Shown one piece after another: positions 20,822-32,879 of a stretch of 64,000 bases of DNA. Position 1 is the first letter of the stretch. The number at the start of each line of letters is the position of its first letter. The position numbers were made by a program, and so were the translations under genes. Below the pieces are notes generated by a model that saw only the letters and a program-made list of their open reading frames with translations, did no database searches and was not told the origin of the DNA. Source of the stretch: Branchiostoma floridae (taxonomy: Eukaryota; Chordata; Leptocardii; Amphioxiformes; Branchiostomatidae); contig NC_049990.1 of assembly GCF_000003815.2 (NCBI RefSeq), positions 7,591,010 to 7,655,009 on the forward strand, given 5' to 3'.

Positions 20822-23800
20822 GCACCGGCTTGAGTCCGGTCCTGAGGAACGGCTATCATTATCGTTGATAACCAACAACAACACGGAAAGGCTCGTGAGA
20901 AGAAGGACGACACAAGTACATAATGTCTGCCACGTGTGAAACTGTCTTATCTCTATCGTCTTATCACCTTCTGTGCTCCTAATTAATGAACACTTGGTGA
21001 AACTGTCACCATGTATACGGTCCTCTCTTCTCGTGAGAAACTTTACATACAAGGAAACAAAAGTGGAGAAATAAAAAGAAAAAAGAACATGTGCACTTGT
21101 AGTTCACATTGATCACAGCTCTAAAACTTTCACCTTTAGTACAAATCTGAGTGATCTTGAACATATGGTAGAGGTTGAAAATCTGGCGTAATCGTGAAAG
21201 GATTTATTTAATACGCACTTCACGTATTGACGCGGATAGGGAATTATCTCATTAATGTAAAGCTGAAAGGGAAATGGACTCGCCATTGTTTGAGTTTCCC
21301 ATTGAGCGGCCACATATGATTACACCATGTAGTGAAAGAGACACTATTTTTTTTGTACGGGGAATTAAAAAAATACGTATATTGTATGCTTCAGTAGGTA
21401 GGATCTATAGGGCATGTGAAGTTTACAAAAATGTCGTACAAAATTTGTCGTATATATGTGAACAGAGAGACACTGCCGAGGGTAAGATTTTATCCGTGGG
21501 AATCGGAGAAGATACTAAATCTGACAACAATGTGCTGATATCATTATTTTGAAGAGATCGGTGTTTGTTTTCGCTATATTGGAAATGGCATTGCCGTACA
21601 CGTTGCTCGATCCTAATCTTCCTTCCCCACCCCCTGTAGTCTTCTCAAATTCTATACTGTCAAATTTGAGATGCTCGATATGATCATATGGACATCAGAA
21701 TTTGGTATACTCAAAGGTCTTTTGTATATTATGTTAAACAAGGCTAGATAATTGGCCAGGGTGTGGGAGTGGCCCACGGTACGCGGTGAGAGCAATTATA
21801 ACATTTTACCCTTTGGATCCGATCGGAGGTTGCAAACTCAGTAACAGTTACTGTACTTTATCATTATGGTCCTTTATGACTAGCTTACTCCATTTGGTCA
21901 ATTTCTGCTATTTCCAGCTGCAGCAGCCTATGGAGTCTAGTGGTAGAGACTACACTAATATTGGGCGTGTCCCAACGATACCACACCCTCTATGATATTA
22001 GTATCCATTATCTAAACGACGTCAGGGAATATGGCGATGTTTTGCCGTCCATGACAGGAAGTTTTACTAAGCAGAGTAGTGGCTGGGGTGTTTGGATGCG
22101 GCTTGTACCAATATTTGCTCAGTTGTGAGTCGGGGGATAATTGCACATGGGGGTGAGAATATGGCTTCCTCTCTCTCGGCTGGGCGCTAATTTTCTTCAT
22201 TCAATCTCTCACATAATCTAATCAATCATAACACAGGTCCTATAGAATCAAGCAAGCTGTAACAACAGGACAGTTTCCTTTACTATTTCTTGATTACGTC
22301 TTTTTTTAAAGTTGGGCATTGTCATTTAAAAAACAAAACATCAAGAAAAGTCAGTTTACCACATTTATGACTTTTACACATGAGCATGATGCCATTATGT
22401 ACGAATAACATGTAAAGACTGAATTCTAACAATAACGCTTCGTCCTGTCTGGGTTCATCCTGAATATTCAACCTCCTTGATCCTGCCAAAGCTTAATTTC
22501 CTCAATTACACATTTTACCAAACTACGTATCGTACATGATTAAACGAACGCACTTCAACAAAGAGACCCGTTCCATGCTTTCAGCGCTTTACAAATCACC
22601 TTAAATAAGCGCTCACGAAAGTGCAATATTCCCTCGTCCTCGGCTAACAACCTGTGGTAATTTCAATTAAGATTTTCTATCGCATCTCGACCGGTGGGCG
22701 TGGGGGTTTATTGCTTGTCTATTTTGCCGTGTTCAGCACACGTATCCCCGCTGCGCAAGGTTGCCTCGGGCGGGGAGAAGCTTCTCCGTTTCCCCAGCTA
22801 CAAAGTCCCTGCTCCACGGGAACCCAGCGACGGCGATACGAAGGTTGATATTTTCGCACCAAAACGTATTGAACTCGCTATTATCCTTAACGCGTGTGCC
22901 TCTAGGGCAAAACACTGGCGACCAAAACGTTTTGATCGCTCCCAAACACTAGGTATTGTGCTAAGCGACGACTTTTCAAACGGGCTCGCTTTGGGGATGT
23001 AAAAGAAGCGAGCTCTTCAAGATGAAGGGAAAATGTTAAGGATGCCGCATGTATTGAAAAGACAAGCAAGGTAATACCTTTCTTTGTGTCACTACACCCT
23101 CCTACGGGGTTATGCTAACTTCTGTCACCGGCATTCCGGCCTGTCACTTACCGGTACCGTCAGGGGCAAGTGGTCGGCAGAGGAGGGCAGGGGGCCCGAA
23201 GAGAAACGCCGTAAAACACGTCGGTTAGAATAAGTGTGAAAAAATGAGACACATTCTTTTGTCTTATGGAATAAAATACAGTGTAAATAAGAAATACAAA
23301 GTCGACAGGTGCAAATTCCATAAAAACGGAGTCACTTTTGCGAATAGTCGGACTGACGATGCAGCGCGTTATGAATTCTACATCGCAGACGTTCTACAAC
23401 TTCTAGGTGCGGCTTTTGCTTTTTTTTCGGAGGGGGGGGGGGCTGATTTGCCACATTCTCAAATACTTGGTGAAAGTCACAAATCAGCGCTCCTCAAAAT
23501 AATACATCAACAACGCTCGCCACGCCTAGAAGGTCTACAAAGGAGGCTATGTATACGTAATTCTTTTCTTGGATTTGTTGCTATGGGAAAGTTGAAGTGA
23601 TCAACTTCATGAAGTTGAAGGAAGTCGTGTTGGACTCGTAAAGCCCTTTTATAATATTTGCTTTATCAATCAATGCCATACTGACGTTCATGATTCTAGA
23701 ACCATATATAGTATATACATGCTTCTTGCCAAAAAGATGTCAAATTGCTTTTTTTCGGTACGACCAGTTATATCACTGAATGTATATTTAAACTTTTGTG

Positions 23801-24925
23801 AATGTGCCAAGAAAGCCATGCTGTTATACACTGTTCTGTTCTTTCTCTAAAATGAAGAAATATACTGTATATGATATAGAGAAGGGCCAAATAAAAGTAT
23901 GACGACTCATTTATTCAAAAGGATGCCTTATGGACAATTTCCAACACAGAGTTCTGATCTTACCAAGCAGAGAAGTAATGCGGCAAAAGTTTATTGTTAT
24001 AAGCAAAATAAGACACATACCCCCAGAAAGTTGCAACTCCGTTTGTTTCTGTGTTTTGTTGTCTTCTCATCCACACTTTTACGTTTTGTATAATATACCC
24101 AGTGTGAAGGCGAAGGTTACACATATCCTATTCAGGCCGTGGTGAGAGCGCAGTGCGATCGCGTACATGTCAATGTCAACTGTTACTAGTATTTTGCTTG
24201 TGACGTGTTTGGTAGCTATGTTACTCCGATCGCACAATTCATATTCTCTCATTGAAACCATCACCGGATACGAAGCTACTTGGCGGGGCGCCAAATAATC
24301 GTGATTTGCAGTTTGGCGACGTTAGCGTCTCCTATAGAACGTAAAGGGCGAGGGGAAATGGACTAATCAAGGAAAAGCGCCCACAACGGAAATGAAGCGA
24401 GGACCAACAGGTAAACCAAACCACCAGATCAAACCAGATCACATCTGAATGTTTGTTGAAACACTTGCTACTGGGGTTAACCTAGGCTGACTAAGCTGGC
24501 TATTAAAGTTATAGGGAGAATTTTTTTTGCCGAAATCTCCGATCCCCGCACCCCTAGGAAGGCCTGGTGGAGGCTAGCTAACCTCACGTTCTATGCTGTT
24601 ACGTTTTTTTTTTTTAAATCTCGCCACCTATCTGCCTTTCACCTTTCTAACTACGAGAGTGCCAACCAACACAGTGTCGGATGAAAAATAGTCATCATCT
24701 AGCCAAATAGGAAAAAAAAAACTTGCCAGCCGGGAGTTTGGGTACCATTTGTGGCCAGCCCAATCTCAAATATTGGTAAACTGTTAACCCCCTTTGTTTT
24801 TATTGAATTCTACTACCCATAAACTTTGGAAGGGTTCAATGGCCAGCCATGTCTGTAGGCGACAGGTCCATGATCGCTTGTCTCCTGTCGTCAAACTCTA
24901 GATGCTCCATCGCACAGGTGGGTTT
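20822..24925. other. No identifiable gene
   Basis: A 4-kb stretch without recognised coding. It has an 11-G run at 23432-23442 after a T run, a GC-richer patch at 22690-22990 with mutually overlapping ORFs on both strands, and a lone TAGAGGCTA-type MITE end near 24561-24576. Confidence 0.5.
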
Positions 24926-25029
24926 CACGTGGGAATGTCAATGATCACGATTTCATTCATTTCATTCAGAACGTCAATTACCGGCATAACTACGTAAACG
25001 CAATCGACGTAAAACCGCCATCCCACGTG
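24926..25029. promoter_or_regulatory. Inverted pair of CACGTGGGA sites
   Basis: CACGTGGGA (24926-24934) and its reverse complement TCCCACGTG (25021-25029). Each holds an E-box core; the first, as CGTGGGAA, also fits the RBPJ/Su(H) consensus. The minus strand between and beyond them is open for about 80 codons without a Met at its start; I do not recognise the product. Confidence 0.25.
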
Positions 25030-25174
25030 CCGTATATCCTTAAAGCTAAGGGGGCGGTCACACTCGTCGAAGGACGCCGTGATGATGATGACTTTTCGAG
25101 AAGGCTGTGACAGTACCAACCGTCGACAACACGTGCGTGTATACCCAAGTCCGTATAAGGTCCTTATGGACGTC

Positions 25175-25365
25175 TAAGCCTCTACCACTACCACAGATCT
25201 AGATTGCTGGAAAGATGGTACTGTATTTTGAAATTGGACAAATATACTAGTATACAGATTTAATGCCAGAGGGTGGCAAACCATACACCTCCGGCATGTT
25301 ATGTGTCTATATTTCTCAAAGTTCTACTGTTTTTCGCGGCGACCTGTGGAGCCTGGTAGAGGCTA
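25175..25365. mobile_element. MITE of the TAGAGGCTA family, about 190 bp, worn
   Basis: Begins TAAGCCTCTACCACTACCAC and ends GAGCCTGGTAGAGGCTA. The ends are inverted with mismatches. The interior keeps a faded TGGAAAGATGGTACTG segment. Another lone end of this type, GGCCTGGTGGAGGCTA, is at about 24561-24576. Confidence 0.55.
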
Positions 25366-26140
25366 AGGATTCCATACGTACCTCGCACGGACTTGAATAC
25401 ATACGCACGTGGGACGTCTTTAATGTGTTCAAAAAAGAAGAGCTACCTACCATTAAACAATCATGAACATGAAGCATATCCAGAACACCAGATATTAAAA
25501 TCGGAAGCCCTGCTGCAGTATCATGAAAAGCCACCAGGGGGCCACAATCCAACCATTTCTTCCTTTTGCCAACACCAACACCAACACCTACAACATTATA
25601 CCAACATCTTCAAGATGTTGTAAAACTTTCTCAAAATTTCTTTCTCATTCAAAAGTTAATTGGACTTTTAGTTAGTCTTCAATTCTCTTCATATATATAT
25701 AACAGTTACATTTGTTACTTCGATTTTATAAAGTAAACACAAAACTTCGTACGCACACAAAGTGTGTTACTAGTAGTTTTACCACGGTAGTCCGTAGGTA
25801 TGGCCCTATTTAGACCGGAAAGTCACAACTGAGCGACAGTGATACAACAACACACAACTCACGCCCACACCATCTCCTAACAAGTCCAAGTTCCATCTCA
25901 ACTATAGGTTTTTCTTCTTATATGGGCACAATTCAATCTATCTGCCCATCGCATCGTTTGCGGCACTCTACAGTGGAGGCTGCCAGGATAGCCGGAAACT
26001 ATTACAAAGGGCTAGCCTTGGCGACGAGAGCAGGAAAACCCATAAAGATACATCGCATTGGAAACAATCTACAAAAGTATTCGAATACAAACTTTAAGTA
26101 TTGAACACCTTCAAGCGTTTATACTAAACAAGACACCTAC

Positions 26141-26210
26141 TGAAATTGTGACGTCTTCCGTCAACTCTTGAGTAGTGATGATGTCATCTTTTGGTCCAGT
26201 TTCTTCATCA
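26141..26210 (-). CDS. Candidate internal exon of an unknown gene, 70 bp
   Basis: On the minus strand a strong acceptor (CTTCTTTTTCTACCAACAG) is followed by 70 bases open in one frame, then a GTAGGT donor. The peptide is acidic: DEETGPKDDIITTQ then ELTEDVTIS. Acceptor phase is 2 and donor phase 0. I found no partner exon that fits, and the region is full of MITEs, so chance is a real alternative. Confidence 0.25.
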
Positions 26211-26632
26211 CTGTTGGTAGAAAAAGAAGTGCACATCAGTGAGCTGAGAGACACGGAAGAAGTCCAAGAGATACCCATCAGTCTAGACGGCATCCCCCAC
26301 TTTGTGGGTACCTAGTCTCTATAGCAGGCTTCCAGACGGGAGCTGTGATAAGTTATAGACTAGTAAAAGCAGAACTTTGTGATCTATGTAGTAGCCCGAG
26401 TACCACCCTCCATAGTGACCGCTGGTTCAATACTTTCTCTTGCACGGCACTCAGGCTATTAGATTTCAATCTTTTCTGCATGTCTATTTTACTTTTAGTC
26501 TTACACAAATGTTCTTGATATCGCATCCATTTGCAATTATTCCTCGGAAATGAATTTGTAATAAATATTATCATGTACCTGGCACTTCTGTTCGCTGATT
26601 ATTACGGATTGTTTCTGATCTATCTAACCAAT

Positions 26633-26789
26633 ACCGGGCTCCACGAGTCGCTGTAAAGAGTAGAAATTGGCCAAATAAGACAGTCGCAAACCATACTTCT
26701 CGGCCATCTAACTCCCCTGGTATGTTTTCTGTCTTATTTGGCCAATTCCTACTATTTTGCCAGCGTCCTGTAGAGCCTGGTGGAGGCTA
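26633..26789. mobile_element. MITE of the TAGAGGCTA family, about 157 bp
   Basis: The right end is TAGAGCCTGGTGGAGGCTA. Inside, GTAGAAATTGGCCAAATAAG and CTTATTTGGCCAATTCCTAC form a long subterminal inverted repeat. The left end (CCGGGCTCCACGAGTCGCTG) is worn. It shares the AGTAGAAA-TGGCC core with the element at 27.5 kb and with the 7.8-kb duplication. Confidence 0.65.
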
Positions 26790-27545
26790 TGATTTATCCC
26801 AAGGATCCTGATTTTGAGGCCATAACGTGTGCGTGAGACGGGAGCGACATTACAGCCCGATGAAATCCTGGAATACTCAGAATAGTTTCATCATGTTGAA
26901 AGTTCACTGGATGATACAGCTACCATTCTACACAACCTAAAGTATCACAGATACCTTACAGCTAAATATTACGTTCCGGTGCCATTCTAATATTTTGTAC
27001 AATGAGTACCCTGATATAAAATACTACTATACATCCTACTAATTTAGTCTGTGAATGCTAGCTTTCACCATGTTGATTGGTAATTCATTGGACATTATTT
27101 ATTATAGTTTTTTTTTTCCACAACGCAACGCAAAGTAAAGCACTAGTAACTGCACGTCAACATTTCGGTGGTCCCTGAGTTACCTTGGCCTTTCCTAGCT
27201 ACCCCAGGAATCTGATAGAGACTACTAATTTCCGCCTAAAAGGTCGCGCGAGCCACGAGCGCGTTTCGCCACCCCCGGGAGCAATATTGTCCCCACAGCG
27301 TGAGCCCTACTCCCCGCAGAAACCCATCTCCCAGCCCCTGGTGCCTCGGGTGTAACGCGTCAGGACCTGTCACGGCCCGATCATAAAATGATTACGCGTC
27401 ACGCTGGGTTCTCATGTCGCTATTGTCGGGAGCTAGTCGGGGGTCCTGCGAACCTTGCGTTTCGGGAAATTACTCGTGTGTACGTATAATCTCCAAGCAG
27501 AGGTTAGATGGGAAGATTCTAGTGGCCTTCTTCTGAGTTGATCCT

Positions 27546-28153
27546 AGCCTCTACCAGGCTCCCACGGTGGCTGGAAAATAGTAGAAAGTGGCCATATAGA
27601 CTGAAAACACACCNNNNNNNNNNNNNNNNNNNNNNNNNNNNNNNNNNNNNNNNNNNNNNNNNNNNNNNNNNNNNNNNNNNNNNNNNNNNNNNNNNNNNNN
27701 NNNNNNNNNNNNNNNNNNNNNNNNNNNNNNNNNNNNNNNNNNNNNNNNNNNNNNNNNNNNNNNNNNNNNNNNNNNNNNNNNNNNNNNNNNNNNNNNNNNN
27801 NNNNNNNNNNNNNNNNNNNNNNNNNNNNNNNNNNNNNNNNNNNNNNNNNNNNNNNNNNNNNNNNNNNNNNNNNNNNNNNNNNNNNNNNNNNNNNNNNNNN
27901 NNNNNNNNNNNNNNNNNNNNNNNNNNNNNNNNNNNNNNNNNNNNNNNNNNNNNNNNNNNNNNNNNNNNNNNNNNNNNNNNNNNNNNNNNNNNNNNNNNNN
28001 NNNNNNNNNNNNNNNNNNNNNNNNNNNNNNNNNNNNNNNNNNNNNNNNNNNNNNNNNNNNNNNNNNNNNNNNNNNNNNNNNNNNNNNNNNNNNNNNNNNN
28101 NNNTGCTTTCTGTCTACAATTTTTCCAGCGACCTGGGAGCCTGGTAGAGGCTA
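27546..28153. mobile_element. TAGCCTCTACCAGGCTCC-family MITE interrupted by a 490-N gap
   Basis: The left end is TAGCCTCTACCAGGCTCCCA followed by GGCTGGAAAATAGTAGAAAG. The right end has TTTTTCCAGCG and closes GGGAGCCTGGTAGAGGCTA. The two ends are reverse complements. A gap (27614-28103) hides the centre. The 230-codon open frame over this span is only gap sequence. Confidence 0.7.
27614..28103. other. Assembly gap, 490 N
   Basis: 490 N, probably a sized gap, inside the TAGCCTCTACCAGG-family MITE. An open frame drawn through it is an artefact. Confidence 0.95.
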
Positions 28154-28605
28154 CGTATACTAGTACTCTCCAAGCAGAGGTTAAATGGGAAGATTCAAGT
28201 GGCCTTCTTTTGAGTTGCCGCTTTTTCTGACAACGCTGCGGATCTGCAGAAAAGAACTTTGCAATAGAACCGAGTCAGCTTACGCTGTACAGTTACAGAT
28301 GTGACTGTAGTATATGGTACAGACTGTCATTCTCTTTCTGACATAGGACTCTTTAGCCATAACCCATGATTTTACCCTGGTCAATGTGAATATAGACCGA
28401 TGGTTGCCATATGACAGAAAACTAGAACATTTCACCTTTTGCTTTTATAGCGAGTTTTTCGATGGTAGATTTCTCACTTCCTCTATCATTCAATTCTGTT
28501 CACCACAAATGATTAAATCATATTCTTATGGAGAATGGAACTCCAGTTGGTTTGTGTCAAAGTTTATTACATGTACCTTCCACGTAGTTTATCATCATCA
28601 ATATA

Positions 28606-28764
28606 CGACAGACCAGTTAATAACTTAATCGCACAACGGATAACCACACACTTCTGTTCCCGTGGCGGTGCGGTCCAGCTAGATAACTTCTGTTTGTTGC
28701 ATCATCCGGATAATTGCAAAAAATGCGCTGGCAAATGGGGTGTGCAATTAAACGGCTTCTACTG
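28606..28764. mobile_element. Second copy of the Tc/pogo-type MITE
   Basis: Shares with the 6.4-kb copy the segments CACACACTTCTGTT, GATAATTGCA, GCTGGCAAATGGGGTGTG and the right end GGCTTCTACTG, followed by TA. The left end is more diverged, so this copy looks older. It contributes to an open frame at 28535-28873 that is not a gene. Confidence 0.6.
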
Positions 28765-31700
28765 TACTGCTTCAGTCTTTAGACCAAGGAGGTTTGAAAA
28801 CGAACCTTCTTGTTCAGATTCAGAAGGTCATGGACAATGCGCCTCCAGCGACGGCCCCGATCACTGCACCTAATATTGTGTTTGTTTTTCAGTCTCCACA
28901 CGTCATTTCTTTTCCTTCATTTATTGCATGACGTTTGTCAGCGCTGGCTGTTCGTTGTTCTTGAAAATCCGCCCGTCCGCCGTGTATCCGAGAAACGAGA
29001 ACTTGACACGGGGCCAAACATGTTACCTTGGCGTGTAGCGGGCTTGAAAGGTTTAGACCAACAGTTTTTGTTATCCTGACACCGAGAGCGCAGAGGGGCG
29101 ACGACTGATGGACTTCACCGTCCACAGTAACACACTGTTCTCTGTAAGCCATATTTCTTAGAAAAAGAAACTGTCATTTCTTTAATTTCAAGTACTGTAA
29201 CAGGCAACTAGACCCTAGAGGGGCCAAAATCTGATTATTTCAATGTCTTATCAAGAGTTCTTAGCAATAGGTCGATACCATGAGCCTCGAGCACCTCCGT
29301 CAAAACGTAAAAAACACAAAAAATGCAAATATTTGACGGACATGCAGTCACTCCCTCTTTGACTTTGGTAGAACTATCATATATTGAACTGTTAATTACG
29401 ATGGGCGGTCAAGGTCGATCTATGCAATGACTTGCTTATATCATGGCCATGATTCTTTCACACCATATTGCCTTTGGTATGACCGTATGTACAATTTTAC
29501 TTTGAAAAAAAATTACTTTGAAAAAGTTGACATTCTTCAATGGTAACATTTCTTATAACGGTTTCATTATTTTTTCGAGCTCATGAAGTGAACCAGAAGC
29601 TTGTGTGTCCATGACGAAGAACATTGTTAAGTCCTTGCTGTAACACAGAAGCGAATTTGACCTTCCCAAACCCCCGCAAGCGTTCTGTTCTGTACTTTCA
29701 CTTCCGCTCGATCGTAAGTCCAGTGAAATACAAACTTAACCCTAACGTAACAGCCGGGCTTAGGCTTCAAACAGTGGCTAGCCTGTGCCGCATGTTCACA
29801 GCCAACAGTGCACGGTTTCTCAGGGATAGGCTTTGCTTAGGCCAATGTCAAACCCCAGCCTTATGTACGGTCAGTGGTTACGATTGGTTTTCACAGTGCT
29901 GTACTTGTTATAGGTGACGAGTCGCGCCTGCACCTGTTCTAAGTGGAGGTAGTGGCCTTGTAATTAGTACCAGGACTGGACAGCTCCTCTTCGCCCTCTG
30001 CGTCCAGCATACATCATGTTTAGTTGTTCAGCCTAAACTACAGAGGGAGAGAGAAGAGTTTAATAGTCTTACCACTTAAGTCCATCTGAGGCGTTTCGCC
30101 GTGGCGTCTTCAGAAGTCTTAATCAAAGACAGCGCGGAAGACGTTGTCCAAGGAATTGTGTTATTGTGATTCCGAATCCAGCTCCTAGCGGCCTTGCATA
30201 CCAGGAAGCAATCCGTTGGAATCATAAGAACAAAGTGGAATGTCCAAGATTCCCTTGACTTTTCTTCAGAACAGACATAATAACAGGCATTGAAGGATAA
30301 ACAAGCAACAGACCTTAGCAATCAGCATTATAGACTCGCGACTAGTACTTCCACAGAACTCAGACGTAAGAAATGGAAGCGCTGGAGACAAGGAGGAATA
30401 AAAAGGCGCGCCGAGAAAATCATAACCAGGCTGTAGTCACGAGCCAAGACTCATGATGTTGTACTCTAGTCGTACGTCAAGCCTCAACTTCAAACAACGC
30501 AGGGTTGCTGGGGCGGGGAAAGACCTCTCCAAATGGTTCTAACCTTTATTTACTGCTCTTTACGGAGGTGTTCTACTTACTAAGTTCAGATGGTTCGGAG
30601 CAGGACTACAAAGTTACTCTGGCAAGGACTATTGATGGAAAAGTTTAACACAGCAACCGCTTTTAAGTTTCTTGTTCATTTTTACGTCTTGTCTGTGCTT
30701 GTCTGTTTTTTAATAGGTCGTAAAGAAATTGGAATGAAATCGAAGAATTTTGATCTACAGCCAGCTGGCAGCAACGGTATACCGGCTTTTCACAATCTGG
30801 TTTGCATCCAATTTTAAGAGGATATGCAACAATGCAAGTCATTGTTTAACTCTTTGGTTTTGATCTATGTCGTAAAATTACTAGAAAGAAGGCTAGAGTG
30901 TTTTACTTGAATTGCCTTGAAGTTGTCCAGGAAAGGCAAATGTAGGGAACAGGAGGCCGGAGCTTGTTGATAATTGCAGGAGAAGGGGGATCTGGATCGG
31001 ATCTAGCGGCGCGCGCTCTACACGTTCCCTGCGCACGTTTAGCCCGATAAAAACTGCGGGATAGAACAACCTGTACCTCTCACCGCTAGGGCGAGTGTCG
31101 TGTCTAATTTTCTAACATTATGTCGTCGTTTTTTCCTCTTTCTTTCCCTTGATCGCGGTATTGGATTGGGCGCAAGTCCTCGGCATTGGCACATTTGGGA
31201 GACACGCCAACTGGAGAGAGCCTGTGCGTGTGGGACAATAAGGTCGCCATATGTGCTGGAACTTCCATCAAGCGAAACGGGGTGGGAGCTGGAGAGAGAG
31301 GGAGAGAAAAATATATCGGCCTTTTACTGAAAGTTTTGCGCCTCGTGTTTTGACTGACTTCGGGCCATGTTTACAAAACTCCGTGCTGAGAAAAACCGCC
31401 CTACGAGTTAGCCCGCCGAAGGGGGGCGGCACACGATGACGGATTTGGCGATAGCACATTGTTCGGGTGCCCGGGTCCCCTCTCGTGGCGACCCCGCCGT
31501 ACTGACGGCTGCTCCGCCCTTACTGTGTGCGTGTACACCTGGGCAGCCTTGAGTAAAAACAAAACAACATGCTCTACATCCTAATCATTACATCCACACC
31601 AATTTACGGCCTGGCATTGTGTTTGTTTTCGTACCGCCAGCGCTCGTGTTTTACATCCAATTCTACCAGGTTGGTTTAGCTCGGGCCCTGCTTTGTTTAT

Positions 31701-32879
31701 CTTATCTCCCATCGTTTTGACGTGTTACATCTTCGCTTGCACAGCTATTAATTAGTAGTTATTGAGGTGGTGAGTAAATACCCCCTGCGGGGCCAAGTCA
31801 ACAGCCCAGGTGTGGAGCCCGATCCTTCCCCTCCTTACACACATTTATTCTTACAACAGAAAATAAAAATAAAGATCCACTTCTGCTTACTCCTTCCTTT
31901 ACGTTTTGTTGTAAACTTGTTTTTGAGGACGTCAGGGCGAGTACGAAGACTACGTCGTTCCGAAGAGTTCCGAAAACTCCCGACGGTTCCCTCGCGCAAT
32001 GTGACATTTTCGGGGAGCGAGGTTATCTTCTTATCTCCCCACTAATCAGAGTCGGCGATTGTTCTCTCACTATGAGGTCTTCCGAATTGCCCTGTTTCCC
32101 CGTGCCCCCTTCTTTACCCCTGTACCATCCTTTCCGGGTCTTCTCCCCCTCCATAAGGAGAATTGGGACATTTTGGTCCGAGCGGGGTCTTCAAAGAGCA
32201 CGGCGGCTCCAATTAGACACGGGGTAAAGGCGGCCATCTTTTGGCGATTATTGGGAACGCGTAAAGTTTAGGCAAGAAGTCTGCTGACCCGGGCTTATGT
32301 TGTCGTAGGTAATCATTCATAGGGGCAAAAGATGACACCCTGTTCTATTGTCCTGAGACAATGTGTTCTTTTCATCTGTAATGAATTGGATTTCGCCCTC
32401 GAGTGTTTTTCTTATTCTTTCACGGTTGAAAAAGCACAAGTCTTTTTCTGTGAGTGAAAATGTCTGTGGTGAAGATACCATAGCTTCTCGAGGGAAAAGT
32501 TGTGGTCGCACTTCCGATGTGTGTGTCATGTGCGAGTGACGGAAGAGGGGACATTTTTGCGATGGGCGGTTTGGTGCACACGCTTGGCGAATACATGTGA
32601 ACGAGGCCCCCGAAGTCATAAACAAACACCGTCTGGAAGTCAAAACTTTTCCAGACAACGAACGACAGTGCAGGTAGCAAAGTGTGTATTATATTTTGGG
32701 TGTAGCAAATACGTGTGTGTCAATGGTTAAAGGTTGTGGTTGGGAAGAACATAGACTAAGTGTGGGTCCTTTGGTGATACCACATTGCCTAACTCAGAAG
32801 GATACCGTAGGAAATACACGCAACCGATCATTGAGAAACAAGCACTCTCGGCAGGGGTGCACACCACAGACATATTTTA
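28765..32879. other. Upstream flank of Zic, no identifiable gene
   Basis: About 4.1 kb without recognised transposons or coding. It includes a hairpin TCCGTCAAA/TTTGACGGA near 29287-29336 with an octamer motif in the loop. A YY1-like GGCCATCTTTT lies at about 32232-32242. This is the likely place for proximal Zic control elements, but none can be proven from one sequence. Confidence 0.45.

Larger units (their letters stand above)
27487..28218 (+). repeat. Direct repeats flanking the 27.5-kb MITE
   Basis: CTCCAAGCAGAGGTTAGATG and about 30 further bases (to TTCTGAGTTG) occur before the MITE at about 27490-27540. They occur again in the same orientation after it at about 28167-28218, with few differences. 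They are either arms of a host element or a segmental duplication that included the insertion. Confidence 0.6.

Noticed and set aside
25451-25512. Second minus-strand exon candidate ending in a GTAGGT donor
   Set aside because: Its reading frame cannot join the 26141-26210 candidate without a stop, and it overlaps MITE-rich sequence.
27538-28230. 230-codon ORF
   Set aside because: Mostly assembly-gap N flanked by MITE ends. The same reason removes ORFs across the gaps at 11.1 and 12.3 kb.
32317-32658. Minus-strand ORF with a good internal start context near the Zic promoter
   Set aside because: No recognisable domain and two other ORFs overlap it. A divergent transcript is possible but the protein is unsupported.
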